Shown here: one piece after another, positions 45,130-58,091 of the stretch | Position numbering within the stretch: the stretch's first letter is position 1 | How the letters are laid out: each line of letters starts with the position of its first letter | From: Datisca glomerata | Lineage: Eukaryota; Streptophyta; Magnoliopsida; Cucurbitales; Datiscaceae | Direction of reading: 5' to 3' | DNA length: 64,000 nucleotides | Assembly: GCA_003255025.1 (NCBI GenBank) | Contig: QANY01009406.1 | Span: forward strand, 372,001-436,000 | Position numbers and translations under genes: made by a program | The notes under the pieces: model-generated | Told to the model about the DNA's origin: nothing | Seen by the model: only the letters and a program-made list of their open reading frames with translations | Database searches by the model: none

Positions 45130-48100
45130 ATAGTAGACGACAATTTATGCCCTGATGTCATCCATATATCTCAAGACCCACACACCATAATCACTCATGC
45201 AAATGTCATAACAAGTGCATCATTAAAGGGAGAAGGAAGCCCAATTAAATTCACGATCCGTAAACTTACCCATTTGATTGGGTAATCACTTGAGGCGGCC
45301 TGAAAATTTTGAATGAAGAGAAGGTTGTTGGTGGGGGCAACAAATCTATGAGTTTAGGCCCAAATATCAAGTCCATACCTTCTAACTATAATTTCATTTA
45401 CAAAATATCAAAATGTAATCAATGTCAAAATCACACATATTATAAGACAAATTACAAGTCATAATGAGGGGTTAGAACATACAATCTTTTTTTACCTTTT
45501 CGGTATGTCCTGCGTTAAGTTGGCCATCTGGCAAGGTGTTCCATACAGTGACTTCCTCGTCCATGATGGAGATCTTGGCCATAAACCAACGATCTCGACC
45601 ATCGTGTACCATAGTACATATCTAGATTACACAATACATTTACACAATCATACTAAGTCAACATTTAATATCATAACTATAATAAATTTGTTTACCATGT
45701 TTCCTTACAAAATTAAGAAGCTCTACTAGTTTTGAAACACATTGACTATGCAGTGACAAAATAAAAACATGATACACAACGTATATACAAACCTAAAATA
45801 AGGATGATACTGATTATTAGATACTCACAACAAAAAATGTGGGAAGAAACCGGAATTAGTTGCTCATCGACGCACGACGAGCCTCCAAGGTCAAAATGTT
45901 GACAATCAAGTCTATAATGTCCGAGCCAAGCCAATTTTCTGGACCGAGAGTCTTTAGATATCTTCATTTAGCATGGAGACTAGAATATCTAACGAGAATC
46001 ACACTGTAAAAGATAAGTAAAAGACAAACTTAATCTAAATTTGGTCGTGATGGTGTGTCAAATTTTGTTAGATTAGTGTGACTGCTACCTATCCTCTAAT
46101 CATTTCTAAAAAATATACTCCACTAAACGATCATCGTTTACTTCTAGTGGGTTTTGCAACGTATACAGACCCACTTTAAATACATTCTTGTTGCATTTAG
46201 TGAGCGGTTTACCATTTAAATAGGGTGAACTGAGTAGAGAACCATTTCTCCTCTCCCTAGTGCTGCACAAGTTCATCGAAAATTGGCTTTTGGTAGACTC
46301 GGACAAGACTTGTTTGCCTACCAAAACACAACCCCAAGTAAGGTGTTAGATTTTAGATATACATGTTATATTTATAGAAAAGATGAAATACAACTAAATA
46401 GAATAATACCTTTCGACGTCCTTTACTTATTCCAGTCATAGATGGTTTTCTGACCAATAGCAGGTCAGCGAATGCATTGTCTAAAGCATCTAGCTGAATG
46501 CACCTTTCATCATTATCACCTTTATATAAAGGTGATGAAGAGACCGGTAGGTCTTTTTCCTAGAAGGGACTCATATCCTCATCAAAACCTCCTTGTTCTT
46601 TACCATGAGTTAGGGTGACACACAGTTCATCGTATTGGGCTCGAGACTTACCAATGTCCCGTTCCAAATGACTGGCTAATGTTGTGCACATCTTCTCTTA
46701 GACAACCATCATCTTTCTCTGCACCTCCATTAATTGTGAAACTCATGGAGTTGGACTCTGCCTGAAGAGCGATCACTTATGCACTTAAAGCACCTAACCC
46801 GACGACTTTCTCTTTAGGTAGATTTGCACACACATCCTCGCGTACGTGCTTACGCTCACAGTCCTCCCGAACCTCGCGATCGCCTGAAACGGCTTGCGCA
46901 GTTGTATCGCTCTACACAATACAAATATATATGAATTAGTAATAAATAATCAATGGCAATATAACCGACCAAATTTGCAATATTCTCAAATGCTTATCGT
47001 ATAGCTTTTATACCAAGATTCTCCTCCCCTTGATTTTACAAAATAAATCATTTTTGCAATGACCATGTCATTCCACCTTAGTGGTGAAGGCTGGTTCAAG
47101 TCAACATAGTTGGCAGCACATGCTAACTTCTCCAGATAAAACACTGCATCAAAATGAACTTATTAGTAAATATACATATGTTATGATGTGAAAGTAATAC
47201 CAATGTACACTAAATATAAATAACAAGTATCTGGTAATGCTATGGTGGTAGTTATTTTGATACCTCGCGACATCATCCACAAAGTATTTAAAACAAGCAG
47301 AAGCCCAATTCTTATGTTGGATCGTCGCGGGTGACTTCACAACGTGCAACCATGAATGACTGACGATTGATTTTGATTGAGAAGATAACAAAACCCCGAC
47401 AATGAAGGCTTGCCTCCAGTAGTCACTGTCAGGCTCTCTAATCAAGAATTTCGATAAAGCATTCACTAGAATATCACATTTGGTGTTCACCAACTTCACA
47501 TTTAGATCTTTTATCTCATTCACATCACCATCGAATTTGATCTTCTGCCCACCATCAAAGATGCCCAGTATAGAAGTCACATCATTTTCCGTGACTTTGA
47601 ATGTCGACCCATGGACATTCAACGTGCATGTGGCTGGATCGAAACAACCAAATAGTTTCTGCAAAAAGTTCCTCTTCATCTTGTGACGTTTAATATCCAA
47701 CAAGCTTCTGAATCCCATCTCTACGACCGCCATCCTCTTTCCTTCATCAAAATTTGTAACAAGATCGGCAAATTTCTCAGGTGTACAACGTGTGAGCAAC
47801 TTTTGTTTAAAGACATGCCTTCTCAGATGACTAGGACGAGGTTGTTCTGCTCCGCTTTCAATGGCATGGATTTCGTTTTCCTTTAAATAATTGAGTTTGG
47901 CTTCCTTCGTCATACTTTTCCACTTTAAAACTAGATATTTTCGTGTCTGCATATCAGAAACTCACTTAAATTACAAGCAAAATTTATCAATATTCCATGT
48001 TATAATGTAATATTTGTTTAAACATACTTACTTCATGACCACTAATCTTTTCACCCGCAACCCTCATTTTAGCACATTCTTTCACACTATTTTAGTTTTA

Positions 48101-48230
48101 AACAACCACATTAACATTGCAACCATTTATATGAAAATAAGTAACATTAAATTGATGATCTCATTAATTACACACAAGTATACAAAGTAACCCTTTGTGC
48201 CTTCTTCACGTTGACATTTGTGTTAGCCAT
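45130..48230 (-). pseudogene. DUF1985/Ulp1 (C48) protease gene of the MULE-associated type, catalytically dead
   Basis: Right to left: a short first exon (MANTNVNVKKAQ at about 48229), an exon with KECAKMRVAGEKISGHE (about 48090-48025), then the large exon at 47951-47272 with the DUF1985-like domain (LTRCTPEKFADLVTNF; MGFRSLLDIKRHKM; FDPATCTLNVHG; DYWRQAFIVGVLL). Next is YLEKLACAANYVDLNQPSPL (47143-46990), then a stop-containing linker (46950-46400), and the Ulp1 part (LGPENWLGSDIID-like at 45900-45960). The protease strand VHDGRDRWFMAKISIMDEE lies at 45540-45610 and SDYGVWVLRYMDDIR at about 45145-45195. The family has HW and DCG at these two places; here they are RW (45589-45591) and DYG (45187-45189). 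Confidence 0.85.
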
Positions 48231-50180
48231 CTCTATAATATATGTTAGTATAATCCAATTTAGCCATATGATAATGTCTTCTTATCATTATTATCCCTGA
48301 TATTATTTATAATAGACTGAACATCATCTAGTAAGAATGCTAAAATGGCATACCAATGTTATGTTCTTGTATACATCTTCCCCTATTATATTATTAATTA
48401 GTTTTATGCAATGACTATTTGAGATAACGAATTAATCGGAAGTGACATATATCTACAATCTTAATAGATGATAAATATGATGTGTAAAGAATTTAAAGAA
48501 TGCAAGAAACTTAGTTGATCTAGTTGCAACATGCTTTTCTCCGAGTGTTTTTCACAATTTATCATGTTAAAAGAATCATATTAGTAAATTTTCATCACGT
48601 AGGTAAGCTAGTTAAAAACTCAATAAATGCCCAAGTCTCTACAATCATATAAAAAATGACGATCATGTAGCTCTTTCTAAAGTAGGATTTTTCCTTTTAT
48701 TTGATTACTTGAACAATAACATGTACAATGGTATTCATCTAATAACAAACATACATATGAAATAACATAGTTTCCATGAAAGAAAATAATCTCATGTAAT
48801 ATCTCCTTCCAATAACAGTATTCCATATATAAACATGAAAAATGAAAAAAATGAGAAACTAGTCTACAACAAAACAAGTTCCATTTGATTAAGTAAATCC
48901 AATTCAGGCTAATGATACTGGGACAACAATTCTTATACGAGTTCATATTCCATAAGCAATGACTGCCAACTTTTTCAATGCCAACAAGTCTTCTCTATTG
49001 ATGACCAATAATCAATAAATTTTACCCACAAAAAATAAGGAAACACTTTTATAATTGAATGAAAATACAAGCCGTGACAATGTGTCCATCCCAACCAATA
49101 AGTTGAAAGACCCAAGATACCAAAAACATGTTCTAGATAAGCTAAAAATATAAAATTCCTTTCATTGTAGATGGACCCAATAAGATGCTTTTCTATTCAC
49201 TGTCTTTATTTAGTTGGAATCTTTGACATGCACTACCACAATCTCATTAAGCCTCACACACACACGCACGCACGTATGCACGCACGCATAAACACGCACG
49301 TGCGCGCGCCTTCATTCTCTAGCTATATTTCTTGCTTGAAAGTAGATTAAGAAGAATTAAAAGAAAGCAGATGTTAGCATACCCTTTTTGAAAACAACAT
49401 AGATAGTTAATTTGCGAACGACACAAATTATGGACTATTCTTCGGCAAGTAGAATATGGTGAAATTCAGTCACGAAGAATCCTTCTAGAATTCAATAAAC
49501 ATACAACTGTTTAAAAAATTCAAATAACATATACTACAATGGTGAAAACTAGGCATGATCGATAAACTCGATTATATTGGAATGAGTATGTATGTGCCAG
49601 AAAAAAGTGAAATATCATATATCATTATATTCATGCTGTTATTGCCTTCTCAGTGTCAAATATAAAAGTAAATACTTATCTTACTGAGTTAACATCTATT
49701 TTAACTACCTAAATGAGACAAGACAAGGATTAGAGAGTATCTTCTTCCTCTTTTAACAACAAGACCTTATAGAAGTTCTATTTGAACTATGCAATAACTG
49801 ATATCTCACTCATCTATTTCATTTAATTATTTCTATATAGCAAAGCCTTGTAAAATAAGGTATTAGGTAAAATATGATTGATATTTAGAAAGTTGAAGAA
49901 ACACAGAAAATTAATTAGAACAATTTGTAGTCAGTTATGTCATCCATATATAGTTAGCCATAACCTGAAACACTATAATTAAGCATCTCCAAATTTCATT
50001 CAAGCAGATTTTAATTGTTCAGAATCAACTGAGACATGAAAAAATTAATCGCGTGCCCTAGCGTTCAGAATCAACTCAGACATTAAGCATCTCCAAAATT
50101 CATTCGTCTGCCTAGCTTTTGATCGTTCACGAAGGAAGAAACAGACATTTGCAGACTAAAATTAACGAAAAATAGGGCGT
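48231..50180. other. AT-rich intergenic stretch
   Basis: No supported gene. A CA/GCAC microsatellite at about 49255-49312 (CACACACACGCACGCACG... and CACGCACGTGCGCGCGCC) has Z-DNA potential. The minus-strand frame at 48677-48946 has no recognisable motif. Confidence 0.5.
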
Positions 50181-50289
50181 TGAGAGAGATTGAAAGAAGA
50201 GAAACATACATTTCTCGTGCCCTATCTTTTCGTCGCAAAAGGAGAAACACACTTCATCCAGCTCTTCGAAAAATATAGAGAAACAGACT

Positions 50290-50440
50290 TCGACAAAATG
50301 GGAGAGAGGATTTGCTTGACTCTCTCAGTCGCTCTCTCAGATGTTTTCACTCTCTCAATTGCTCTCGCAGATGTTTTCACTCTCTCAATTGCTCACTCTC
50401 TCAATTGCTCACTCTCTCAGTTGCTCTCTCTCGACGACAG
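50290..50440. repeat. CTCTCTCAGATGTTTTCA / CTCTCTCAATTGCT minisatellite
   Basis: Several interleaved copies of two related short units keep a continuous frame in the 157-codon ORF at 50190-50663 (+), whose text is repetitive (DVFTLSIAL). The ORF is probably an artefact of the repeat and is not called as a gene. On the other strand the sequence is GAGAG-rich and leader-like. Confidence 0.75.
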
Positions 50441-50663
50441 AGCCACAAAGATAAAGAAAGAGAGCCTTGAGGAGGGATCCCGAAAATATTTTTTTTTAAA
50501 AAGTAGGTTTTGTTTCTTCAGATTTGTCTTTACGTTGGCAATGCGTGTCAATAGATTGCCACCTCAATTTTATCAAATGGGCCATACTTTTTTCTTTCGA
50601 GAAAACGGACCACAGTTAGTTGACTTCAACACCAGCAGCAATAAGAACTTTTATTCAACCTAA

Positions 50664-52127
50664 GACTGCATGTCAACACGTGTAAAAAGCAACACCAAAC
50701 TGCGACCAACAAAAATCTTCTTTTCCTTTTCTCCAGCCAGTCAATTCTTATTTCAACAGTCTACTACATAAAACATTGATCAAATTTAGGGTTGCTTAGT
50801 AATCTTAATAATCTTCATTTTTTTTAAATTCATACAAAATAATAATACATTATTCTAAAAATGAAAATACTACTATAGGATTAATTAAGTTTAGAATTTG
50901 AACAAATTCACAAAAAAAAAATCTAGTATTTTAGAGTAATTGTTAATTGTGGTACAATAAATTTTATACTCAAGAAATGTAATGTTACAAAAGAAGTAAA
51001 TGTATTTTTTACATGAGAAATACTAAGATAAGATTTAAGGGTAAATTACATTAACCTCTAATGTGTTTTGCCTTGATTACAAGGACAATAGTTTTAATTT
51101 CAATAATTACACACAATTCTCATGTGGTACATTGTTATGTGTTAAACTGTTATGTTCAAATTCTCTTAAATCATTATGAAAAAGTGTAACACTTTGTACA
51201 TCTGTGAAAATTGTAACACTTTGAATATAATGAATTTCTTATTAATTTTTTTGAACTCTTGGAGGTTTGGTAAGGGAAAAAAATATACCTGAAATTCGAT
51301 TTCACACATCTCCTATGTTATTAAGGCATTTTGAGAAGGAAACTATACAACAAATACAGAGTTACATGCCCCTTGTTATGGTTTGCGTTATGTATTGACT
51401 AGAGTGAAAATAAAGTTGGTGGTAGAAATCTCCCTTTAGTTTTAAAAAACTACAAAAGATGTAGGTGTGATATATCATATGATTAATTATGTTTAGAATC
51501 TGAACAAATTCTTAAAAATCTAGTCATTTTGAGTAATGAGATAATGAGCCGACACCATAAATCTTTTACTTTAAAAGAAATGAGCAATATTTAAGAAAGA
51601 AACAAATTCATTACAGATCAGTAGAATTTAAATCTCAACGAATTCGACTGTCATACCATAAATTATTGCATATAAAATTACAGGTTTACATTCAAAAACT
51701 AATTTCCTTAAAAATATATATGATTACCAATTTTTTCTTTTGAACATCACGTGATTTCTAGTTGAGCTATTACACGCGCCAAATAAAAATTAATTTCATA
51801 ATTCTCCTAAAACAATATTAGTATTTCTATAAATCTTAAAAATAAACCAAAAATACCCATAACTTGCCTCCAAGCCTTCATCCCATGAGGCTAGTATCAC
51901 CAAACTTTCCGTACCTCCTGAGAAATGAAAAAGAAAAACTAAAAAGAAAAAAAAAAGGAAAATCCTGGTTAGCCACAGTCTAAAAGGCCCGAGAAGTGAG
52001 AACAGAGTGTGAGAGAGACGCACCCAGATAATTTGACTCTCATCTTCACCCTTCTTCTATTCTCTCTCTATCTCTTGCAGTGTAAGGTAGTCTAAGAAAG
52101 ATAGTCTTGAGGCATTTTTTTCAGAGA
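50664..52127. other. Intergenic region and CNOT9 leader
   Basis: AT-rich to about 51950 with no gene seen. From about 52030 to 52127 is a pyrimidine-rich leader (CTTCTTCTATTCTCTCTC) typical of a plant 5' UTR. No clear TATA box was found. Confidence 0.5.
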
Positions 52128-55100
52128 ATGGTGAATCTTCCAGAATCTCTGTATGACCAACCATCATTGTCGTCATCTTCAGTGGGAAGAATAACAGCAG
52201 GAGGAGGAGTGGGACCAAGCACGTTTGGAACGGACCGTTTTGATAGTAATGGAGACCCCACAAGTGTTACTGTTGAGGAGTTGATTTTAGCTCTCAACGA
52301 TGCTCAAACCCGTGAACGTGCTTTACATCTCCTCTCAAAGGTTCATTCTTTTTTTATTTCTTGGTTTAATTTTTTGCTCTGTTTTTGTCACTGCCTTGTT
52401 TATTTCCCGAGAATCAGGGAAACTCATAGTAACTTGAAATTTTACTTCGTTTTCCTGGTATCCAGAAACAGGACCCATCTTGATTTTTTTATACTTTCCA
52501 TTTGGGATCAATAGTTTAACAAAGTCTACCTTGTATATTTGTGTCGGAAAAATTATAACCAATTTCTTAATCGAAAATGCGATTATCCTTAACAAAAGCG
52601 AAAAATCGAAACTTTTTCATTATCCTACAAAGTATAGAATCGTTGGTGGAATCATATACCACTGCATGCAAGGCCAATGTACTGTAAAAACGTGACACTC
52701 TTTGAAAATAAATTCCAGTTATTTGTACATAGTATATTCGCAAATATGAGTGCAGAATTTCTTATGGATGAGCTGGTTTTGCATAAAATCTTTCAAGTTA
52801 AAAATGGTAGCGTTTGCCATATTCTCAAGATATATGTTGGTTCTTATGTGCTTCAATGCCTGCTGTCAATACTGCTATATTGGATCTTCATACTACACGA
52901 AAAGTGTGGAGGGAGGCTGAGTTTGGGGAGAGTTGAGGAAACATATACTATATATTGGACATTGAATATCTGAAAGCTTCCTCAATTATGAGATTGGGAT
53001 TTTATTATGGGGGAATGAGAGTATGGCATGTATTTAAAAAGCGTGATGAAAGATCGGTATTCATGTGTTATGTTCTTTATATCAATTACTTCATTCTTTA
53101 CTTCTATTTAGGCAACATATTTTATTGCCACCCGAAAGTTTTCATCCGCGAACTAGAGCTGGTGTATGACATGTGTTTAATGCTTATTCTTGATGCTAGC
53201 ATCTCATGTTATGAAGAAAGTGGAACGCTGTGAATTTAGTTATTACATTTACGTATTGAATCGGTGAGAACAGTAAAACGCATGATTAAAGATTAGTCGA
53301 TTTTCTGCATATTTCGAAGTGAGGGGGAATTAGTTCCTAAGTTGCCATATGAATTTAAAGTCAATGCTGTTACGTTCTTCGTCAATATAGGTTCATGAAT
53401 CAATTACTTACTTTTTTAGCTAAATCTGATGTGTATTGAGAGATTTACCTTTGTATTTCTTACCATAAGCAGCTGATAGGCTTACCAAGTATAACTTTGC
53501 CCATTAATGACACTTGATAAACTTTGCAAAGAAAATTTAGTGTCTATTATTAATTGTAGCAATAACTTAACTATATTCTTTCTATGAAACAACCTCGGAA
53601 CAACATTTACACAATTAGAACAAGCTTAGAATTTGTTGTATAACAGCTCGTCTTGCATTGAATAGAACAATATACTAAATGAGTCTGATTTGAACTTCTA
53701 TCTATCCTTTCAGAAAATGGGAACGTGCCAAGATATGGCTATTTTGTTATGGCATTCTTTTGGCACTGTTTCTTCACTTTTGAAGGTATACACACTAATC
53801 CGTTCCTTAATATTTCGTTTAACTTTGTGCTTCATTAGGAGTATAGTTTAAGGGACTCAATACCTTTTCTAAGGCTCGATGATATATTTCATTTTATTGT
53901 TATTTTAGGAAATACTGGATGTATATCGATTTCTGTATACTTCAAGACTTACAGACAAAGCATCAACGAGAGTGTGCAATGCTCTTGCATTATTTCAGGT
54001 AACAATCTCATAAAGTCAGCTTGAACTCATTGTGCTATTAACAGAAAATTGCATGAGATTTTACAATTCTATTTTGTGAATTTTTCATATTCTTTCAGTG
54101 TATAGCTTCTCACCCAGATACAAGGAAGCTATTTGTCAAAGGTAAATTCCATTGATACTTAAAACCATACTTAGTTGTTTTGAGTCTACAGGAAAAAAGA
54201 TCAAGCTAAACAGATACTAAAGCTAACGTATGGCTAGCGTTTTGTGCAAGTCATTGCAAGTACTATTATTCGTTACGAGCTTTTTATAAGTTTCTTTTTT
54301 CTTCCTTCTGGTTTGGATCTTAGGATGAGGGATAGCAAACGTGTAACATAAATGAAAAGGCTTAATGGTAAAGCTTTTCGATCGTTATATTTTCCCACAT
54401 AACGTGTATTTCAATTCCTGCAACGTACTTTAACCACCATTTTACGAGATTTATCTGGTTATTATTCTTATACATATATAACAAGTGTTACTTGAATAGT
54501 TCTTTTGATTCAGTTATAAATTTTGCCAGCCAAAATGCCATTCTACCTGTTCCCTTTTCTCAACACTGAAAACAAGGAAAGGCCTCATGAATATCTAAGG
54601 ATTATGAGCTTAGGTGTAATCGGGGCCCTTGTTAAGGTAGTTGTTTCTTCTCTAACTAGTCTTGTATCATCTGTTCCAACCAAAAGGCACAATTCATTAA
54701 CATTAAGTAATCTTACAAGCTAGCTAAAGCTGTATTGCTTCTACAGGGTTTATCTGTTACTAATTTTAAAAACTCGCGTTGATTTGATTACGCAGGCTAA
54801 TGACATAGAAGTTGTACATTTTCTAATCAAGAGTGAAATATTTCCGTATTGCATACGGTGCATGAGGGTGGGCAGTGAAATGTCTAAAAGTGTGAGTTCC
54901 TGCAAATTCTTGATTGTTTTTCTATGTGATTACTTGCGTAAAATTTCTTACACTTGTGTAAAATTTCTCACACTTGCGTAAAATTTCTTACACCGTATTA
55001 ACTATTTAATCAATAAAAACTGTGATCTAATGATTCTGGGACCGTGCAGGTTGCCACATTCATTATTCAAAAACTTTTTATGCATGAAGTGGGGCTGAAA

Positions 55101-55926
55101 TACTGCTGTAGTTTCGCGGAAAGATTTAATGCAATAACCAATGCATTGAGAGGGATGGTTGAACTAGAAGGAACATCGGAGCGGTTGTTAAAAAATATTA
55201 TCATATGTTATCTTAGGCTCTCTGAATATCCAAGGTTAGTATAACGTACTCGTCGAATTGGATTCAGTTATTACTTGTCATTACCTACTGACCTGTGCTT
55301 GAAACTTCCGATGTAGGGCGTGTGCTGGTCTGAGGAACCGCCTTCCTGCTCGGTTAAGAGAGACTGCCTTTCTTAACCTTTTTCATGTAAGTTATTTGCC
55401 ACACACCAAGCTTTATATTCTCCTCATTAATGCTTGGATTTGCAAACCATGTCTGTGAATTTGCTGCAAGTTAGCTAGAATAGTTCAACTCTGACTGAGG
55501 CCCTAGATATTGCTCCTGATATAGCAAAAACTATTTGTCAACTGAAACTAATACCAGTGAAGCCAAAATCTTTTAGTGGCTGAGGCCTTGATTCTGAATC
55601 TCAAACCCTCGAGTTTGAGGTGCTGACATTGATTGGGATTTGAATTCCCTCCTGTTGGAATCCGAATCTAATAGGAGGGGTTATGTTGCTTTAATCTGAG
55701 TTGTTTACTCAGATCTCAATACTTCTGAAAGAAAAGTTCAGAACATGACCTATCTTGTTCTGAGGAATAAGAGATGACTCTGATCTCACGAATATTTTCA
55801 AAGATTAATATGAATAATTACCTTTACTTTCAGGACGACCCGGTAACAATAAGTTTTCTGCAACAGTTGTTTACCAACGTCTCAAATGGGCACGTGGCAA
55901 GAATGCAATTGCAACCGACAGGCTAA
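52128..55926 (+). CDS. CNOT9: CCR4-NOT complex subunit 9 (CNOT9 / Rcd1 / RQCD1)
   Basis: An adaptor subunit of the CCR4-NOT deadenylase. It is an armadillo-like protein that binds peptide motifs of RNA-bound repressors and helps recruit the mRNA decay machinery. Nine exons: 52128-52340, 53714-53785, 53909-53998, 54099-54141, 54530-54636, 54796-54891, 55050-55234, 55317-55386, 55834-55926. All junctions are GT-AG and the frame is open, giving 322 residues, normal for plants. After a Ser/Gly-rich N-terminal part (about 1-45) comes the Rcd1 domain: [93 protein letters not shown]. The start is the first ATG after a CT-rich leader. The first intron is 1.37 kb. There is no sign of damage. Confidence 0.97.
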
Positions 55927-57419
55927 AAACAATTTTCAACTCTATTTATAAACATGCTGACCAACACAACATATCAGAAGTTATACGATGTCATACATAC
56001 ACAGGGTTACATGGGCGTCTGCTATTTATGTTTTATTACAATGTCAAACTCAATTAGTTATTTATGTCATACATACACAAGGTTGGTTTGCTTCTAGATC
56101 AATTCTATAATCAAATCAACTTTAAGAATTTGGTACATGATCAAACTAATCAAATATATAAACCAATCCAAACCAAATCATTAATTTTGGTTTGGTTTGA
56201 GTCGGGTTGGTGGTTTCGTTTATCTTGTATTTAAAGTTAACAAGTTTAATGCACGATAAGAACACATCTTAATGAAATGAGTTTTATTTCATTAAGTTGA
56301 GATCATGTTCTGCATGAGAGCTAAGTTAGGTTGTGGTTTGTTCATTATATTTAAGTAATCGATTTGATTTAGATTATGTGATAGTAAGAGAAAGCCGGAC
56401 TTAAACCAAATTTAATAGTTTCGTAATAAATGAAACTAAATCAAACCATTATTACTATTTAAACCGTCAAATAGATTATGATTTGGGTTGGTTTGAGCGG
56501 TTCAGTCGGTTTGTCGATTTTTGTGCACATCACCACGTATAACAATGGGTATGATATTTTTTATTTGAGAGAATATTAAAATACTCCTATGCCATACTCT
56601 AGTCTAGTAAAAAACATCGTTGCTAGACTTTAGTCTAGTATTTAGTTGTTAAAGTTTACATTCGTTAGATTAGAGTCTAGTAAAAATATTTTGTTAGATC
56701 TTAGACTATCAGTCACTAATTTTAACAGAAAATTTTTATACCAAATAGACAATTTAGTCTTTTCTCCTATAAAAAATGTTAAATTTCATTAAGAAACATA
56801 AAGGGGTCCTAAAATCAATTTTATCTTTGACAGGATGGGGTTCTTTATAAATAAACAAAAAAATAAAACTAAGAGAGATTACTATGTGAAAATCCTTCGA
56901 GAGAAAAAAAGATATTAAGATCCATTCTTAATATCTTTAGAATTTATTTTGGCTAAACCTGGGTGTGGCAGTTATCAAATTCAACGGAATAATTCTAAAC
57001 TTAAAAAGTATTTAAGTAATTTTCTCAAAAAATATGAAATGTCATTAAAAAATATATCGGACGTTAATATTAATATTAACTAAACTAGAGATCTAATAAA
57101 ATGTTTTGGCTAGCCCTTATCAAATTCAATAAAAAAAATTAAATTAAAATAGCCATTTAATCATTTTAAAATAAAAATTTTAAATTTCCTTTAAAAAATC
57201 ATAATTTCATCTTTTTTAGAAGCTTTTCAAAATTCTCTCCAAAGGGCTTCAATGAAAAAAAAATGATTTTAAAACCCATTTTTTACGAAATTCAGCGCTT
57301 TTTGCGGTGAATCTCTGATTCTCCGATGCTTTGGATTACATTTTACTTGCAATTTCCAACTAAACTTCACCAGCTGTGCCAATCATCCGCAGAAAATCTT
57401 CTGACGGAGAGCAAGAAAG
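55927..57419. other. Intergenic region between CNOT9 and DUF1068
   Basis: Repeats of GGTTTGGTTTGAG at 56160-56510 and TAGACTTTAGTCTAGTA words at 56600-56720 are visible. A direct repeat TGTCATACATACACA occurs near 55989 and 56066. No gene is supported. Confidence 0.5.
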
Positions 57420-57630
57420 ATGGCGATGAAGCAGGTGGGTTCGTGTAGTCCGAAACTGATAAAGGCGGGGATGGGTTTGGTGGGTATGTGCATAGTCGGG
57501 TATATATTAGGCCCACCTCTCTACTGGCACTTTGTGGAAGTGTTAGCCGCAGTAACCCAGTCGCCTTCCTCTTCTTGCCCTCCATGTCTCTGTGATTGCC
57601 CTTCTCATCCAGTCATCTCTGTCTCTAAAG
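57420..57630 (+). CDS. First exon of a DUF1068 family gene
   Basis: 70 codons plus one base, ending at a GT donor (AAAG|GTAATT at 57631). The text is diagnostic for plant DUF1068: MAMKQVGSCSPKLIKAGMG, one membrane segment at about residues 15-34, GPPLYWHF at 31-38, and a Cys cluster CPPCLCDC at 53-60. The rest of the family (a coiled-coil lumenal/cytosolic part) is not in the window. Copia-3 begins about 58 bp into the intron and runs past the window end, so the intron must be at least 6.3 kb if the gene is intact. The function of the family is not established. Confidence 0.86.
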
Positions 57631-57687
57631 GTAATTACATTTGGAATCGTTTAGAACAAGAACAATGAATAAAACCCAATCACTTCT

Positions 57688-58085
57688 ATTAAGCTATACC
57701 AATTAAGAGACTCCACCGTTGTCTAAGCCACTGAAACAGTACATTACAATGGTAAAAAAATAATTTAAATTCATGAAACCTTAAAGGTAGAAGAGAAGAA
57801 GGTTGAAAAATGATACAGTTTTTAACTGAAAACTCTTCTTCCAATACGACACTGTTTCACGTATACCCATTTGCTCACCTCCGCTCATTTTGTTAAGCTT
57901 TCAATTTATTTCTTTATGCCATGTGTAAACATATTAGAGAATCATTTAGATTTTTTGTTGCAATACTTGTCTATATATTCTTTTGTACAATTCTTACAGA
58001 ATTAATTAATACAGAAAAACCTTATTTACTCTTTGTCTCCTTCATCTCCCTCTCTACCATTTTTACTATTTCTCAAACTCTGAAA
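57688..58085 (+). repeat. Copia-3 5' LTR
   Basis: About 398 bp. The left end is placed by alignment with the 3' LTR. It reads TAAGC where the 3' copy has TGAGC, so the TG is mutated. The right end is placed just before TGGTA, the first half of the primer-binding site. Confidence 0.75.
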
Positions 58086-58091
58086 TGGTAT

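Noticed and set aside
50190..50663. 157-codon plus-strand open frame
   Set aside because: Its middle is a translated minisatellite (repeated DVFTLSIAL) and the ends show no family motif. It is better seen as a repeat.
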